Assembly (NCBI RefSeq): GCF_016881005.1
Contig: NZ_JACOPV010000009.1
Coordinates: 1 to 64,000, forward strand
Direction of reading: 5' to 3'
Length of the DNA stretch: 64,000 nucleotides
Source: Pseudomonas arcuscaelestis
GTDB taxonomy: Bacteria; Pseudomonadota; Gammaproteobacteria; Pseudomonadales; Pseudomonadaceae
Part shown: positions 9,000-17,346 of the stretch, one piece after another
Layout of the letters: each line of letters begins with the position of its first letter
Numbering within the stretch: the stretch's first letter is position 1
Notes under the pieces: model-generated
The model's database searches: none
Seen by the model: the letters and a program-made list of their open reading frames with translations, nothing else
What the model was told of the DNA's origin: nothing
Program-made: the position numbers and the translations under genes

Positions 9000-9116
9000 G
9001 TGTGGCCGCCAGAGATACCAGCTCAAGGTTCTCTCGGAAGGCGTCCGCTGTTTCGAGACGCTGAGGGTCATGCTTCGCCCCAAGCCCAGTGAGCTTGTCT
9101 TGGAACGCCGGTACTC
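9000..9116 (-). pseudogene. Second Sir2-family fragment, frameshifted
   Basis: Read on the minus strand, 9116 to 9000 encodes GVPAFQDKLTGLGAKHDP followed by QRLETADAFRENLEL, which aligns with the sirtuin fragment at 524-751. Just after this, a +1 reading recovers SWYLWR, the next conserved word, so a frameshift is present. Neither the start nor the catalytic part of a sirtuin remains. Confidence 0.65.
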
Positions 9117-9322
9117 CGCTTCACGGTCGATCGGAAAGCCAAGCGGCGGGAGCAGAGTGCCGCATACTGATATCTCCTCCCAGATTAAACCATGCTAGTT
9201 CGTGGTTCGGATTGATTTCAATATCTGCGGAAAACCAGGTTATTATTTCCATTTAATCGTTCTCGATGGTGAGCGGTGACAGCGGTGCGAAGCCCTTTGT
9301 GAGCTGGTCGAAGGGAGAGGAT

Positions 9323-9889
9323 TTAACTTCGTGGTGGGAAGAGTACCTTCCTGAGATGAGCCGCCGCACCATAACCGTCCTGTGCCTCATTCAGAATGTC
9401 GTGGGAGAAGTAGTCCGCAAGACGTGCGCGGCCTTCTATCTCCGTGCGAATGTATTCTAGGGAGACCATAGGGCAGTCAGAGCGGTAGCTGGCGTGATGA
9501 ACCAATGCGGCAGCCTGAAACAACCCATCGGCAAGGCCGTATTGATCAAGCCTGAGTGATGCGCACGCTTTCAAGATATTCCCGGCATCAATCTCGGTTT
9601 GACCCGGAAGCCGTTCATCGGGCAGCGAAGCGTGTAACCGAAGATGCTTCAGGTAGTGGTTCAATGAAGGAATGCTCAGACTGACTGAGTAGTGCCGACT
9701 GTACCAAAGGCCTATTAAGTCGATTTCCTCCTGGGTAATAGCCATTTCTTGGAAATAGCCAGCCCAAGCTTCATGTATATCCTCTGGAATACGTGCTTCA
9801 GGGAGATTGGTGAAGTGCTCGTTCAGGCGTTTTACCAAGCGGTAGCAATCCAGACGGATGGGGGCTTTGCGATCGTCGTTCAACGTCAT
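9323..9889 (-). CDS. Hypothetical protein beside the PHP-ATPase gene
   Basis: The 188-residue, mostly alpha-helical product (MTLNDDRKAPIRLDCYRLVKRLNEHF...) is not recognised. It has no signal peptide or membrane segment. It is divergent from the TrlF-type gene at 10,080, with about 190 bases between them. GGAG lies immediately before the ATG, which is closer than usual. A part in the same defence island is possible but rests only on position. Confidence 0.55.
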   Translation of the reverse strand: MTLNDDRKAPIRLDCYRLVKRLNEHFTNLPEARIPEDIHEAWAGYFQEMAITQEEIDLIGLWYSRHYSVSLSIPSLNHYLKHLRLHASLPDERLPGQTEIDAGNILKACASLRLDQYGLADGLFQAAALVHHASYRSDCPMVSLEYIRTEIEGRARLADYFSHDILNEAQDGYGAAAHLRKVLFPPRS

Positions 9890-10079
9890 CTCCGATTTGT
9901 GTCGCGGTAACGAGGTTTGGGTTGGGGCTCGGTCGATTCCCCTCGGCGGCGCTATGGGTGTCTTGGCTATTTAAGCTACCCCTGTGAGCCATCATATTGC
10001 CATTTCTATCACGCCCGCTATTCCATTAAGCTTAAGATTCACCTTCCAGGTACGGAGACTTTGGTAATGGGGGCTGCAG

Positions 10080-13058
10080 ATGATTAGTCGGGGATCTGAA
10101 TGGCATCGGTGGGAGCCGCATATTCATGCTCCAGGTACGGTGTTGAACAACCAGTTTGGCTCAAACAATCCGTGGGAGGCCTACCTTCGCTCACTCGAAG
10201 AGCTAGTGCCCGAGGTCGAGGCGATCGCCGTTACCGACTACTACGTCACGGACACCTACGAGGAGATGCTCAAGCATAAGGCTGCTGGTAGGTTACCAGG
10301 GGTCCAGCTCATATTTCCGAACATTGAGCTCCGTCTGGATGTCGCCGCCAAATCTGGCTTTGTGAATATCCACCTGCTGGTTAGCCCAGAAGATCCCGAC
10401 CATCTTTCAGAAATAAAGCGCATCCTCAAGCGGCTTCAATTTCATGCTCTCAGTGATCGATTTGATTGCACGCGAGAAGAGTTGATCAAACTCGGAAAGC
10501 GCACAGACACGTCAATTGTGGATGATGTCGCTGCTCTGCGGCATGGCGCGACTCAGTTCAAAGTGAATTTCGACCAGTTGCGCAAGGTGATTCACGAAAG
10601 CGACTGGGCGAAGAAAAATATCCTTGTTGCGGTAGCTGGCAACGCAGGTGATGGCACATCTGGAGTTCGACAGGCTGCGGATGCAACCTTGCGACAAGAG
10701 ATCGAAGGATTCGCACATATCGTTTTCTCCAGTAGCCCAGCACAGAGGGAGTTCTGGCTTGGCCAGCGTTCTGGGCTGACATCAGAGGATCTGCGCATTC
10801 GCTATGGCGGTTGCAAACCATGCCTCCATGGCAGTGACTCTCACGATCAGAAGTCAGTGGGACAGCCCGTCGACAAGCGATTTTCCTGGATCAAGGGGGC
10901 GCTCGAATTTGATGCCCTTCGCCAGGCCTGCATCGATCCGGAGGGTCGAGCGTACGTTGGAGAGTTGCCTCCACGTTCGGCTTTGCCTTCGCAGGTCATT
11001 TCCCACGTCAAAATCAGTGATGCGGACTGGGCCGCAACGCCAGATATCCCCCTCAATCCAGGCTTAGTGGCGATCATTGGAGCTCGGGGGTCGGGGAAAA
11101 CCGCGCTGGCTGACATCATTGCTGCTGGCTGTGATGCAATCACTCCACTGAGCTGGGGCGCAGACGAAAACAGCAGCCCATCTTTTCTGGCCCGCGCTCG
11201 ACGGTTGATCGGAAATGCTTCCACAACCCTGACCTGGGGAGGCGGTGCAGAAGTTGAACGTGCCCTTGATGGACGAGACGCCAACGGTCATATGTCTTTT
11301 CCGAGGGCTCGCTACCTTTCTCAGCAGTTTGTTGAAGAACTGTGCTCGGCCAAGGGGATGTCCGACGGACTGGTTGATGAGATTCAAAGGGTCATCTTTG
11401 AGTCGCATAGCCAGGATAACCGCGATGGGGCGATGGATTTTGAGGAACTGCGCGATCAACTTACAGCTCGCTTTCAGCAGGCGCGGCAACGTGAGGCAGC
11501 CGCGATAGGCGATATCTCCGAACGAATCGCCACTGAGCAGGAGAAAGAAAGCTCGATAGTGTTCCTTACAACCCAAGTGGCTCAGAAAAAGCAGCAGATC
11601 GAAGGGTACTCCATCGATTTAGCGAAGCTTGTGGTCAAGGGAACGGAGGCCCATGCGAAACGGCATGCTCAATTGAGTGAAGCTGCCCAGAATCTTCGAA
11701 ACCTTATCCAAGCCTATGGCAACCAGCGTCGCACCTTCGTTGCTCTGCAAGACGAGGTACGGAGCATGCGCGCTACTGGTGCACCTGAAATGCTGCGGCA
11801 GGCTCAAGCCAGGCACACCAATAGCGGTCTTCGGTCGGACCAGTGGGATGAGTTTCTACTGATCTATCAAGGGAACGTTGACCAGAGCCTTGACGGCTAC
11901 ATCAAATGGTCTGATACGGAAATCGCCAAACTCAAAGGTGTGCCGCCACCTCCGGGCGATCCAAATGTCCCTCTGATCGCAGATTCCACAGACATCTCAA
12001 GTCTGCCATTGGCGCCTATAGCCGCCGAGATGACAAGGCTCGAAGCGCTGTTCAGCGCCGATAAGCTGATTCAAGAGCAGTTCAAGGCCCTGAACGACCG
12101 TATCACCCAAGAGAACACAGCTCTCAAAACACTGGAGACCAGGCTCACCGATGCTCAAGGTGCTGAGGCCCGCCGTAAGGCGCTGCAATCTGAGCGCAAT
12201 GAGACCTACGGCCGTGTGTTCGAGGCTATTATCAATGAACAGAACGCCTTGGCCGATCTCTATGATCCATTGATGGTTCGGCTGGGAGCATCGTCAGGAA
12301 CACTCAAAAAGCTCAGCATCTCTGTCCGGCGGACAGCTGACGTTGTTAAGTGGGGAGAGATCGGGGAGGACACGCTACTTGATCGGCGAAAGGCTGGGCC
12401 TTTTAACGGCCGCGGCTCCCTGATTGACGCTGCCACAAAAGAGCTTAAAGTCGTCTGGGAAACGGGCTCAGCCTTGGATATACAGACGGCGATGGCGGCT
12501 TTCATGGAAAAGTACCGCAGAGACTTCGTCTCGCATGCCCCGTTCGCCCAAACGCAGCAAGCAGAGTTCCGAGCGTGGGCCAAGCAGTTTACAACCTGGC
12601 TCTACAGCACCGATCACATGACGGTCCGGTACGAAATCCTTTACGACGGCATCGACATAAGAAAGCTATCGCCCGGGACGCGGGGAATTGTGCTCCTGCT
12701 GCTGTATCTGGCTCTCGACGACGCTGACGATCGGCCTCTAATCATCGACCAGCCAGAGGAAAACCTTGATCCTAAGTCAGTTTTCGATGAGCTGGTGGCT
12801 CTGTTCATCGCTGCCAAGGCGAAACGTCAGGTCATCATGGTCACCCACAACGCCAACCTGGTGATCAATACTGATGCTGACCAGATAATCGTGGCGACCT
12901 CGGGACCCAATACCCCAGGTGGGTTACCGCCTATCTCCTATGTATCAGGCGGCCTGGAGAGTTTGGAGGTGCGCAAAGCGGTATGTGAAATTCTGGAAGG
13001 CGGTAACACCGCGTTTCAGGAGCGTGCCCGACGATTACGAGTGCGACTGGAGAGGTGA
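10080..13058 (+). CDS. TrlF-type PHP-domain/SMC-like ATPase, probable defence protein
   Basis: This 992-residue protein joins two catalytic modules. Residues 1-270 form a PHP phosphoesterase domain with WEPHIHAPGT near residue 13 and HGSDSH near 250, which supply metal ligands. Residues 320-992 form an SMC/RecF-like ATPase: Walker A GARGSGKTA near 337, a central region rich in coiled coil (about 460-700), the signature-like LSPGTRGIVLLLL near 870, Walker B RPLIIDQPEENLDP near 886, and the H-loop VTHNANL. Families with this layout resemble known phage-defence ATPases coupled to a nuclease domain. It stands alone in the cargo region, with no partner on the same strand. The ATG at 10,080 follows a G-rich stretch. 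Confidence 0.8.
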   Translation: MISRGSEWHRWEPHIHAPGTVLNNQFGSNNPWEAYLRSLEELVPEVEAIAVTDYYVTDTYEEMLKHKAAGRLPGVQLIFPNIELRLDVAAKSGFVNIHLLVSPEDPDHLSEIKRILKRLQFHALSDRFDCTREELIKLGKRTDTSIVDDVAALRHGATQFKVNFDQLRKVIHESDWAKKNILVAVAGNAGDGTSGVRQAADATLRQEIEGFAHIVFSSSPAQREFWLGQRSGLTSEDLRIRYGGCKPCLHGSDSHDQKSVGQPVDKRFSWIKGALEFDALRQACIDPEGRAYVGELPPRSALPSQVISHVKISDADWAATPDIPLNPGLVAIIGARGSGKTALADIIAAGCDAITPLSWGADENSSPSFLARARRLIGNASTTLTWGGGAEVERALDGRDANGHMSFPRARYLSQQFVEELCSAKGMSDGLVDEIQRVIFESHSQDNRDGAMDFEELRDQLTARFQQARQREAAAIGDISERIATEQEKESSIVFLTTQVAQKKQQIEGYSIDLAKLVVKGTEAHAKRHAQLSEAAQNLRNLIQAYGNQRRTFVALQDEVRSMRATGAPEMLRQAQARHTNSGLRSDQWDEFLLIYQGNVDQSLDGYIKWSDTEIAKLKGVPPPPGDPNVPLIADSTDISSLPLAPIAAEMTRLEALFSADKLIQEQFKALNDRITQENTALKTLETRLTDAQGAEARRKALQSERNETYGRVFEAIINEQNALADLYDPLMVRLGASSGTLKKLSISVRRTADVVKWGEIGEDTLLDRRKAGPFNGRGSLIDAATKELKVVWETGSALDIQTAMAAFMEKYRRDFVSHAPFAQTQQAEFRAWAKQFTTWLYSTDHMTVRYEILYDGIDIRKLSPGTRGIVLLLLYLALDDADDRPLIIDQPEENLDPKSVFDELVALFIAAKAKRQVIMVTHNANLVINTDADQIIVATSGPNTPGGLPPISYVSGGLESLEVRKAVCEILEGGNTAFQERARRLRVRLER

Positions 13059-13328
13059 GGCCTGGGTGGGGAGCTTGCTCCTGCCCACCATGTGCACACA
13101 GGGGAAGAAGATCAAAGTCCAAGTCTCTAATATGCAGGATAGGTAGGGAAAATGCCTATTTTTCAATAAGATAGATTTTGGTGACAGACCTTATTGTTTG
13201 ATTCTTCTTGTGATTCATGAGAGCGGACGGTCTGTGACAGCTTTACAGAATTGTCTGAAAGCTCCACAACCCCCGAAACTCTGGCGTGAGAGATGACAGA
13301 CTTTATTGTCGGACATTAGCGCAGAGGC
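13059..13328. other. Intergenic junction between cargo and backbone with direct repeats
   Basis: No gene is seen. TGACAGACCTTATTGT at 13,182-13,197 recurs as TGACAGACTTTATTGT at 13,294-13,309 (15 of 16 identical, 112 bases apart). A further TGTGACAG lies at about 13,233. These could be operator or recombination sites. Confidence 0.45.
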
Positions 13329-13357
13329 TTCTGGCACACCCAAACCGCGTTGATCAT
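13329..13357 (+). promoter_or_regulatory. Class 1 plasmid promoter motif before the OmpA-like gene
   Basis: TTCTGGCAC at 13,329-13,337, then 14 bases, then GATCAT at 13,352-13,357. It lies 56 bases before the start codon and is the leftmost copy in the window. Confidence 0.6.
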
Positions 13358-13384
13358 GGACTCACTAACTAAGGAGTGTCACCC

Positions 13385-14047
13385 ATGAATACCGCCATCA
13401 AATCTGCTGTCATCGCCATCTGCTTCACCGTTGTCTCTGGCTGTTCGGTCAACCCGCAGACGGGTGAGCGAGAGTTCGACCGGACTGCAATCGGCGCGAC
13501 CGTCGGCGGAGTAGCCGGGGGTATCCTGGGCGCGGCTGTCGGTGGCGAGCGCGGGGCTCTGATAGGTATCGCTGCCGGCGCAGCACTCGGCGGCGGTACC
13601 GGGTATTGGATGGACAAGCGGGCTATCAAGTTGCAGGAGGAGTTGAAGCAGAAAGGGATGGAGGCATCCACGAGCATCGACCCTGCAACTGGCCTCCAGA
13701 TGCTGACGATCCAGGCCCCTGCCGATGTTGTCTTCAGTTCGGCGTCAGCTGACCTACACCCGAGCGCGTATCAAGGGTTGTTCGCTATTTCGAGTGCCCT
13801 GGAAGGTCAGTCGAACCTTAGGGTTGAAGTTACGGGTCATACAGACTCCACCGGCAGCTCCCAATTCAACAACCTCTTGAGCTACGCGCGCGCGCAATCG
13901 GTAGCGCAGTATCTGTTCGCTGGCGGCGTTCCTGCTCAGTCGATTGCAGTGCGTGGAGTTGGCCCGCTCATCCCTGTTGCGAGCAATGCAACGGCTGAGG
14001 GCCGGGCGCAAAACCGTCGTGTCGAGATTCGCATCAAGCAGGCCTAA
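13385..14047 (+). CDS. OmpA-family lipoprotein with glycine-zipper segment
   Basis: The start at 13,385 has AAGGAG 8 bases upstream. The 220-residue product has a lipobox (VVSGCS, Cys near residue 18), then a glycine-zipper hairpin (ATVGGVAGGILGAAVGGERG and so on, about 38-75). The C-terminal OmpA-like peptidoglycan-binding domain (about 110-220) carries the VTGHTDSTG motif and RAQNRRVEI. This layout matches YiaD/YfiB-type proteins, which tether the outer membrane to the wall. Glycine zippers may insert in membranes. It is the first backbone gene with the class 1 motif. Confidence 0.85.
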   Translation: MNTAIKSAVIAICFTVVSGCSVNPQTGEREFDRTAIGATVGGVAGGILGAAVGGERGALIGIAAGAALGGGTGYWMDKRAIKLQEELKQKGMEASTSIDPATGLQMLTIQAPADVVFSSASADLHPSAYQGLFAISSALEGQSNLRVEVTGHTDSTGSSQFNNLLSYARAQSVAQYLFAGGVPAQSIAVRGVGPLIPVASNATAEGRAQNRRVEIRIKQA

Positions 14048-14049
14048 CG

Positions 14050-14742
14050 CTAAGCGTAGATAATGCGCCCGTGCTCAGGAACATCTGGCCGGGCGAACAT
14101 CCTGTCCAGATCGTTGGGCGAGTAGTCTGCCAACCAACTGTCCTGATGAGGCAACTGGACCGCAGCCCGCCAGCTTCTCACTGCCCCTACGTCCAAATGC
14201 ACGAAGTTTTTGGCAATGTAGGTTCCCACCCCCCCAACCCCGATCACCTTAATCAAATTCGCAAGTGGCTCTGTTCCAACCCCAGGTATGCGAATGTCAG
14301 CTGCTTTCGCTTTGACGTGCATCGAATTCAGGGCAGCACCCTCAAGTGAGGAATTGAATGCCGGCGTTCTGTATCCGCTGTTAATGAGTATTTTTGCCGG
14401 AAGCTGCTTCATGCGCAGGTATGCACTGGCGATCCAGAGCAAATCCAGCAGCTTGGCGTCGATCTGGACCGTCTTCTTCGATACCACGTCTCTCAGCAGG
14501 GTGCAGGCGATAGCGTATCCGCGTTGGTCCCACCCTTGCCCTTTCCGGTAGTAATAGAACCTTGCCTTCTCGCCCGACTGGGGGCGTTCAAGGTCAAGAA
14601 ACCGGTCCCGATCAAGGAGAACTGCACGCCAGTCGCGCTGCCTCGATCCATATGCGAGGGATGGGATTGAAGTCATTGCTATCGGAGCTGAGAGCGCCGC
14701 GGCAATGATTTGACGACGGCTTAGTAAGGTTTCTTGACTCAT
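14050..14742 (-). CDS. YcbK/MepK-like (DUF882, peptidase M15) murein endopeptidase
   Basis: The 230-residue protein starts with a twin-arginine type leader (LSRRQIIAAALSAPIAMTS). The C-terminal half carries ILINSGYRTPAFNSSLEG, then ALNSMHVKAKAADIRIPG and NFVHLDVG, the zinc-binding His/Asp set of the DUF882/M15A family that cleaves peptidoglycan cross-links. It should act in the periplasm. It is convergent with the OmpA-like gene, ending 3 bases away. A class 2 motif lies 68 bases before its start. A role in making room for a transenvelope apparatus such as a conjugation machine or pilus is plausible but inferred. Confidence 0.8.
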   Translation of the reverse strand: MSQETLLSRRQIIAAALSAPIAMTSIPSLAYGSRQRDWRAVLLDRDRFLDLERPQSGEKARFYYYRKGQGWDQRGYAIACTLLRDVVSKKTVQIDAKLLDLLWIASAYLRMKQLPAKILINSGYRTPAFNSSLEGAALNSMHVKAKAADIRIPGVGTEPLANLIKVIGVGGVGTYIAKNFVHLDVGAVRSWRAAVQLPHQDSWLADYSPNDLDRMFARPDVPEHGRIIYA

Positions 14743-14798
14743 ACCTGGGCATCAATTGGCTAAAGCTGCCCCGAGTGTATTGCTCTCCCCTTGGGATC

Positions 14799-14810
14799 GC
14801 ACCTCAAAAC
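14799..14810 (-). promoter_or_regulatory. Class 2 motif before the MepK-like gene
   Basis: On the minus strand GTTTTGAGGTGC, identical to the copies before 19,840 and 35,011. It lies 68 bases before the start codon. Confidence 0.5.
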
Positions 14811-14891
14811 ACGGTACCGTTTTTCACCCCGGCGCTCGGCGGTAGAATTGCGGATACAGTCAACCCGCACCAGGACTATTCGAGGAAGATC

Positions 14892-15155
14892 ATGGCACTG
14901 TGCAACCCACCTACCCCACCGGACGGATACAGCTTGGTCGTTTCGGGGTTGGTTCGATTCGGTGACATCGCATTTGGGGGTGACACCCTATGCTGGGGAT
15001 CGATTACTCCGACTGACCGCGAGTGCCTTGGAACACAAGTGGCGGCTTACTATGCCATCGCCAGGTACACCGGCCCCGGCCCCCGCCTGGCCCGCATTCA
15101 ATCCCCCAGCTCGGAGCCCACCACCAAAAATAGCGAAGCTCGTATCTCTGCATAG
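14892..15155 (+). CDS. Small hypothetical protein
   Basis: The 87-residue product begins MALCNPPTPPDGYSLVVSGLVRFGDIAFGGDTL. The ATG at 14,892 follows GAGGAAG. The C-terminal part is proline- and serine-rich and looks disordered. I do not recognise a family. It overlaps the class 1 motif of the next gene at its 3' end only by proximity (the motif begins 3 bases after its stop). Confidence 0.5.
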   Translation: MALCNPPTPPDGYSLVVSGLVRFGDIAFGGDTLCWGSITPTDRECLGTQVAAYYAIARYTGPGPRLARIQSPSSEPTTKNSEARISA

Positions 15156-15157
15156 GC

Positions 15158-15186
15158 TTCTGGCACAGGCTATAGGGGCTGAGAAT
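15158..15186 (+). promoter_or_regulatory. Class 1 plasmid promoter motif
   Basis: TTCTGGCAC at 15,158-15,166, 14 bases, GAGAAT at 15,181-15,186. It lies 55 bases before the start of the gene at 15,213. Confidence 0.6.
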
Positions 15187-15212
15187 TTCTCCATCGACAA
15201 CTGGAGATTCTC

Positions 15213-15857
15213 ATGCCTCAACCCATTCCATCAATGCGAACTGTTGGCAAGGTACTGACCCCTGAGGGCCAACACCACTTCGCCTATCTGGCTATTCATC
15301 CTCATCAGGATTTGGCGCTGCTCGATGCATACGCCCACGATGTAGGCACGGCTCCTGGTATTCGTGTGGTGGCCGATGAAGACACGTTCCTTCTTCTCGA
15401 TGAGTCTGCTTATGCGGCCTGCCTCGCTGCTGGCACTGCGGCACCGTTAGACGAATCCACCTGTGAATGGGTTCGGGAACGTGCCGAAGCAGATGAAGCT
15501 GAGTGGTATGGCTGTGTCACCGAGGTCGCCATCAAACAGGACAAACTGGGTACTCCTGTGGTCCTCGGCTACTACTCGCGAGATGAGGCTGAGGCTATTG
15601 CCTCCATGCTCACCCCTGACCCCCACCTCGTGGCGCTGAACCCCAAGCAAATCTTGGAAGCCGATGCATCGGGCGATGTGTACCACTACCAGCTCCGATT
15701 CCCCGACGATAGTGAGGACTCCGTCCTCTTTGTTCGCGCACCTGACTGCGACACCGGGCTGGAATTTGCCAAGGCCCATCTGCGCTCACTGCGGAATGCC
15801 ACCCCTGAAGTGGAAATCGTAGGTATCAACACCGGCCTACTAGCACGAGCGGTCTGA
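15213..15857 (+). CDS. Hypothetical protein, 214 residues
   Basis: The product (MPQPIPSMRTVGKVLTPEGQ...) is acidic and soluble, with no signal peptide. GGAG precedes the ATG by 6 bases. It contains an even alternation of charged and aliphatic residues suggesting a globular alpha/beta protein. No family is recognised. It sits between two genes with class 1-type promoters and just upstream of the DNA ligase gene. Confidence 0.6.
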   Translation: MPQPIPSMRTVGKVLTPEGQHHFAYLAIHPHQDLALLDAYAHDVGTAPGIRVVADEDTFLLLDESAYAACLAAGTAAPLDESTCEWVRERAEADEAEWYGCVTEVAIKQDKLGTPVVLGYYSRDEAEAIASMLTPDPHLVALNPKQILEADASGDVYHYQLRFPDDSEDSVLFVRAPDCDTGLEFAKAHLRSLRNATPEVEIVGINTGLLARAV

Positions 15858-15873
15858 TGAATTCGATAAGCCC

Positions 15874-15909
15874 GTTTTGGCTGGTGGCACACGTTGCCGC
15901 CGGTACTAT
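15874..15909 (+). promoter_or_regulatory. Hybrid class 1/class 2 motif before the DNA ligase
   Basis: GTTTTGG at 15,874-15,880 is directly followed by TGGTGGCAC at 15,882-15,890. After 13 bases comes TACTAT at 15,904-15,909. It lies 56-64 bases before the ligase start. Confidence 0.45.
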
Positions 15910-15937
15910 CTACCCCATCACCTACTGAGACAGACCG

Positions 15938-17311
15938 ATGAATTCCTGCGAAGTACTGCTTGCCCTCGACAAAGTTGCCGCCGTGAGTGGCAAGAACGAC
16001 AAGTCAACGCTGTTGACTGCCTACATGGTTGATCCAACCTTTGAGCGTGTGATGAAGTTCATGCTCAACCCCCTCATCAGCTACTACAAGCGGCCTGCCC
16101 GCTCCCAAGTGTTCGGTACCGAGCAGTTCAGCGACGATACCTGGACCTTGCTGGAGCGTCTGTCCACACGCCAACTGTCGGGGAATGCAGCCGGCGTCCA
16201 AGTGGAACGCACACTGGCCACACTCACCCCAGAATCCTCCGAGCTGCTGTGGCGAATCCTTCATCGTGATACGCGTGCAGGATTCTCCGAGGGATCGATC
16301 AATAAGATCAAACCCGCGACGATCCCCGAAGTCCCGTATATGCGCTGCGGGTTGCCTTCCGACGTCGATCTGAACCTGTGGCCATGGGCTCGGGGCATCT
16401 ATGTACAACAGAAGGCTGATGGCACGTTCTTCAGCCTTACTGTCAAGCAGGGTGGTGTCACGATTAACAGTCGACAAGGCTTCGAGTGGCCACTGGAGTT
16501 CTATGGCGAGCTTGGCGAACACTTTGCCAGCTTCCCTGACGGCCAGTACCACGGTGAGATGCTGGTCATGCAAGGCGGCGACGTCCTGCCGCGCGAGATT
16601 GGTAACGGTATGCTCACTTCTGTGAATAAGGGTTCGCCATTCCCGCTTGGCTGCACCCCAGTGCCTCACCTGTGGGACGTCATCCCCCTTGAGTCGCTCA
16701 CACGCCGCGGGACTTGCCAAACCCCATATTCTGAGCGCTTTGCGACGGTTCAAAAGGTTGTGGAAGAGTTCGGTGGCGGCTTGGTCCATGTGATTGAAAC
16801 CGTCATCGTTCACTCGCTTGACGATGCTTACGCGGTTTCCGGCAAGTACATCCGCGAAGGTAAAGAGGGCGCGGTAATCAAGCATCCCGATGGGATCTGG
16901 CGCGACACCGGCTCCAGTGGCTCGCCGGACGCTATCAAGATCAAACTCCAGGCACCCTGTGAGTTGCGTATTACTGGCCTAACACCGGGCAAGGGTAAGA
17001 ACGCCAAGACCTTCGGTTCGCTCGCATGTGCAAGCGAATGCGGGATGGTAGAGGTGAACATTTCAGGCTTCCCAGATGAGTTGCGGCTTGAGATTTCTAA
17101 TGATCCCGATCGTTTCATTGGTTCGATCATCACGGTCAAGTTCAACGACATCACGAAGCCCAACAAGAAGACTCAGGTGTATAGCCTGTACCTGCCTCGC
17201 TTCGGGGAGCTGCGCCCCGACCGGAAGACGGCAGACTCGCTCGAGCGTATCCAGCAGCAGCTTGCTGATGCGAAGGCCGCGATCGGGATGATCGAGAAAC
17301 TAGCGGCCTGA
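15938..17311 (+). CDS. ATP-dependent DNA ligase (phage-type)
   Basis: The 457-residue enzyme should seal nicks through an enzyme-AMP intermediate. Motif I is KADGTF with the adenylated lysine at about residue 159; later motifs include GEMLVMQ, EGAVIKHPDG near 310 and the IKIKL lysine pair before an OB-fold domain (about 335-430). The N-terminal 120 residues are a helical DNA-binding extension. The arrangement resembles T4/T7-like phage ligases rather than the NAD-dependent LigA of bacteria. A hybrid promoter motif precedes it and a hairpin follows it. Confidence 0.85.
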   Translation: MNSCEVLLALDKVAAVSGKNDKSTLLTAYMVDPTFERVMKFMLNPLISYYKRPARSQVFGTEQFSDDTWTLLERLSTRQLSGNAAGVQVERTLATLTPESSELLWRILHRDTRAGFSEGSINKIKPATIPEVPYMRCGLPSDVDLNLWPWARGIYVQQKADGTFFSLTVKQGGVTINSRQGFEWPLEFYGELGEHFASFPDGQYHGEMLVMQGGDVLPREIGNGMLTSVNKGSPFPLGCTPVPHLWDVIPLESLTRRGTCQTPYSERFATVQKVVEEFGGGLVHVIETVIVHSLDDAYAVSGKYIREGKEGAVIKHPDGIWRDTGSSGSPDAIKIKLQAPCELRITGLTPGKGKNAKTFGSLACASECGMVEVNISGFPDELRLEISNDPDRFIGSIITVKFNDITKPNKKTQVYSLYLPRFGELRPDRKTADSLERIQQQLADAKAAIGMIEKLAA

Positions 17312-17312
17312 T

Positions 17313-17346
17313 CCCCGCTGCCTCGCTGGCTTGGCCAGCGGGGCTT
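17313..17346 (+). terminator. Hairpin after the ligase gene
   Basis: CGCTGGC/GCCAGCG with a TTG loop, nested with a longer CCCCGCTG/CAGCGGGG pairing. It is followed only by a short CTTCT tail, so termination is likely but not strong. Confidence 0.45.
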
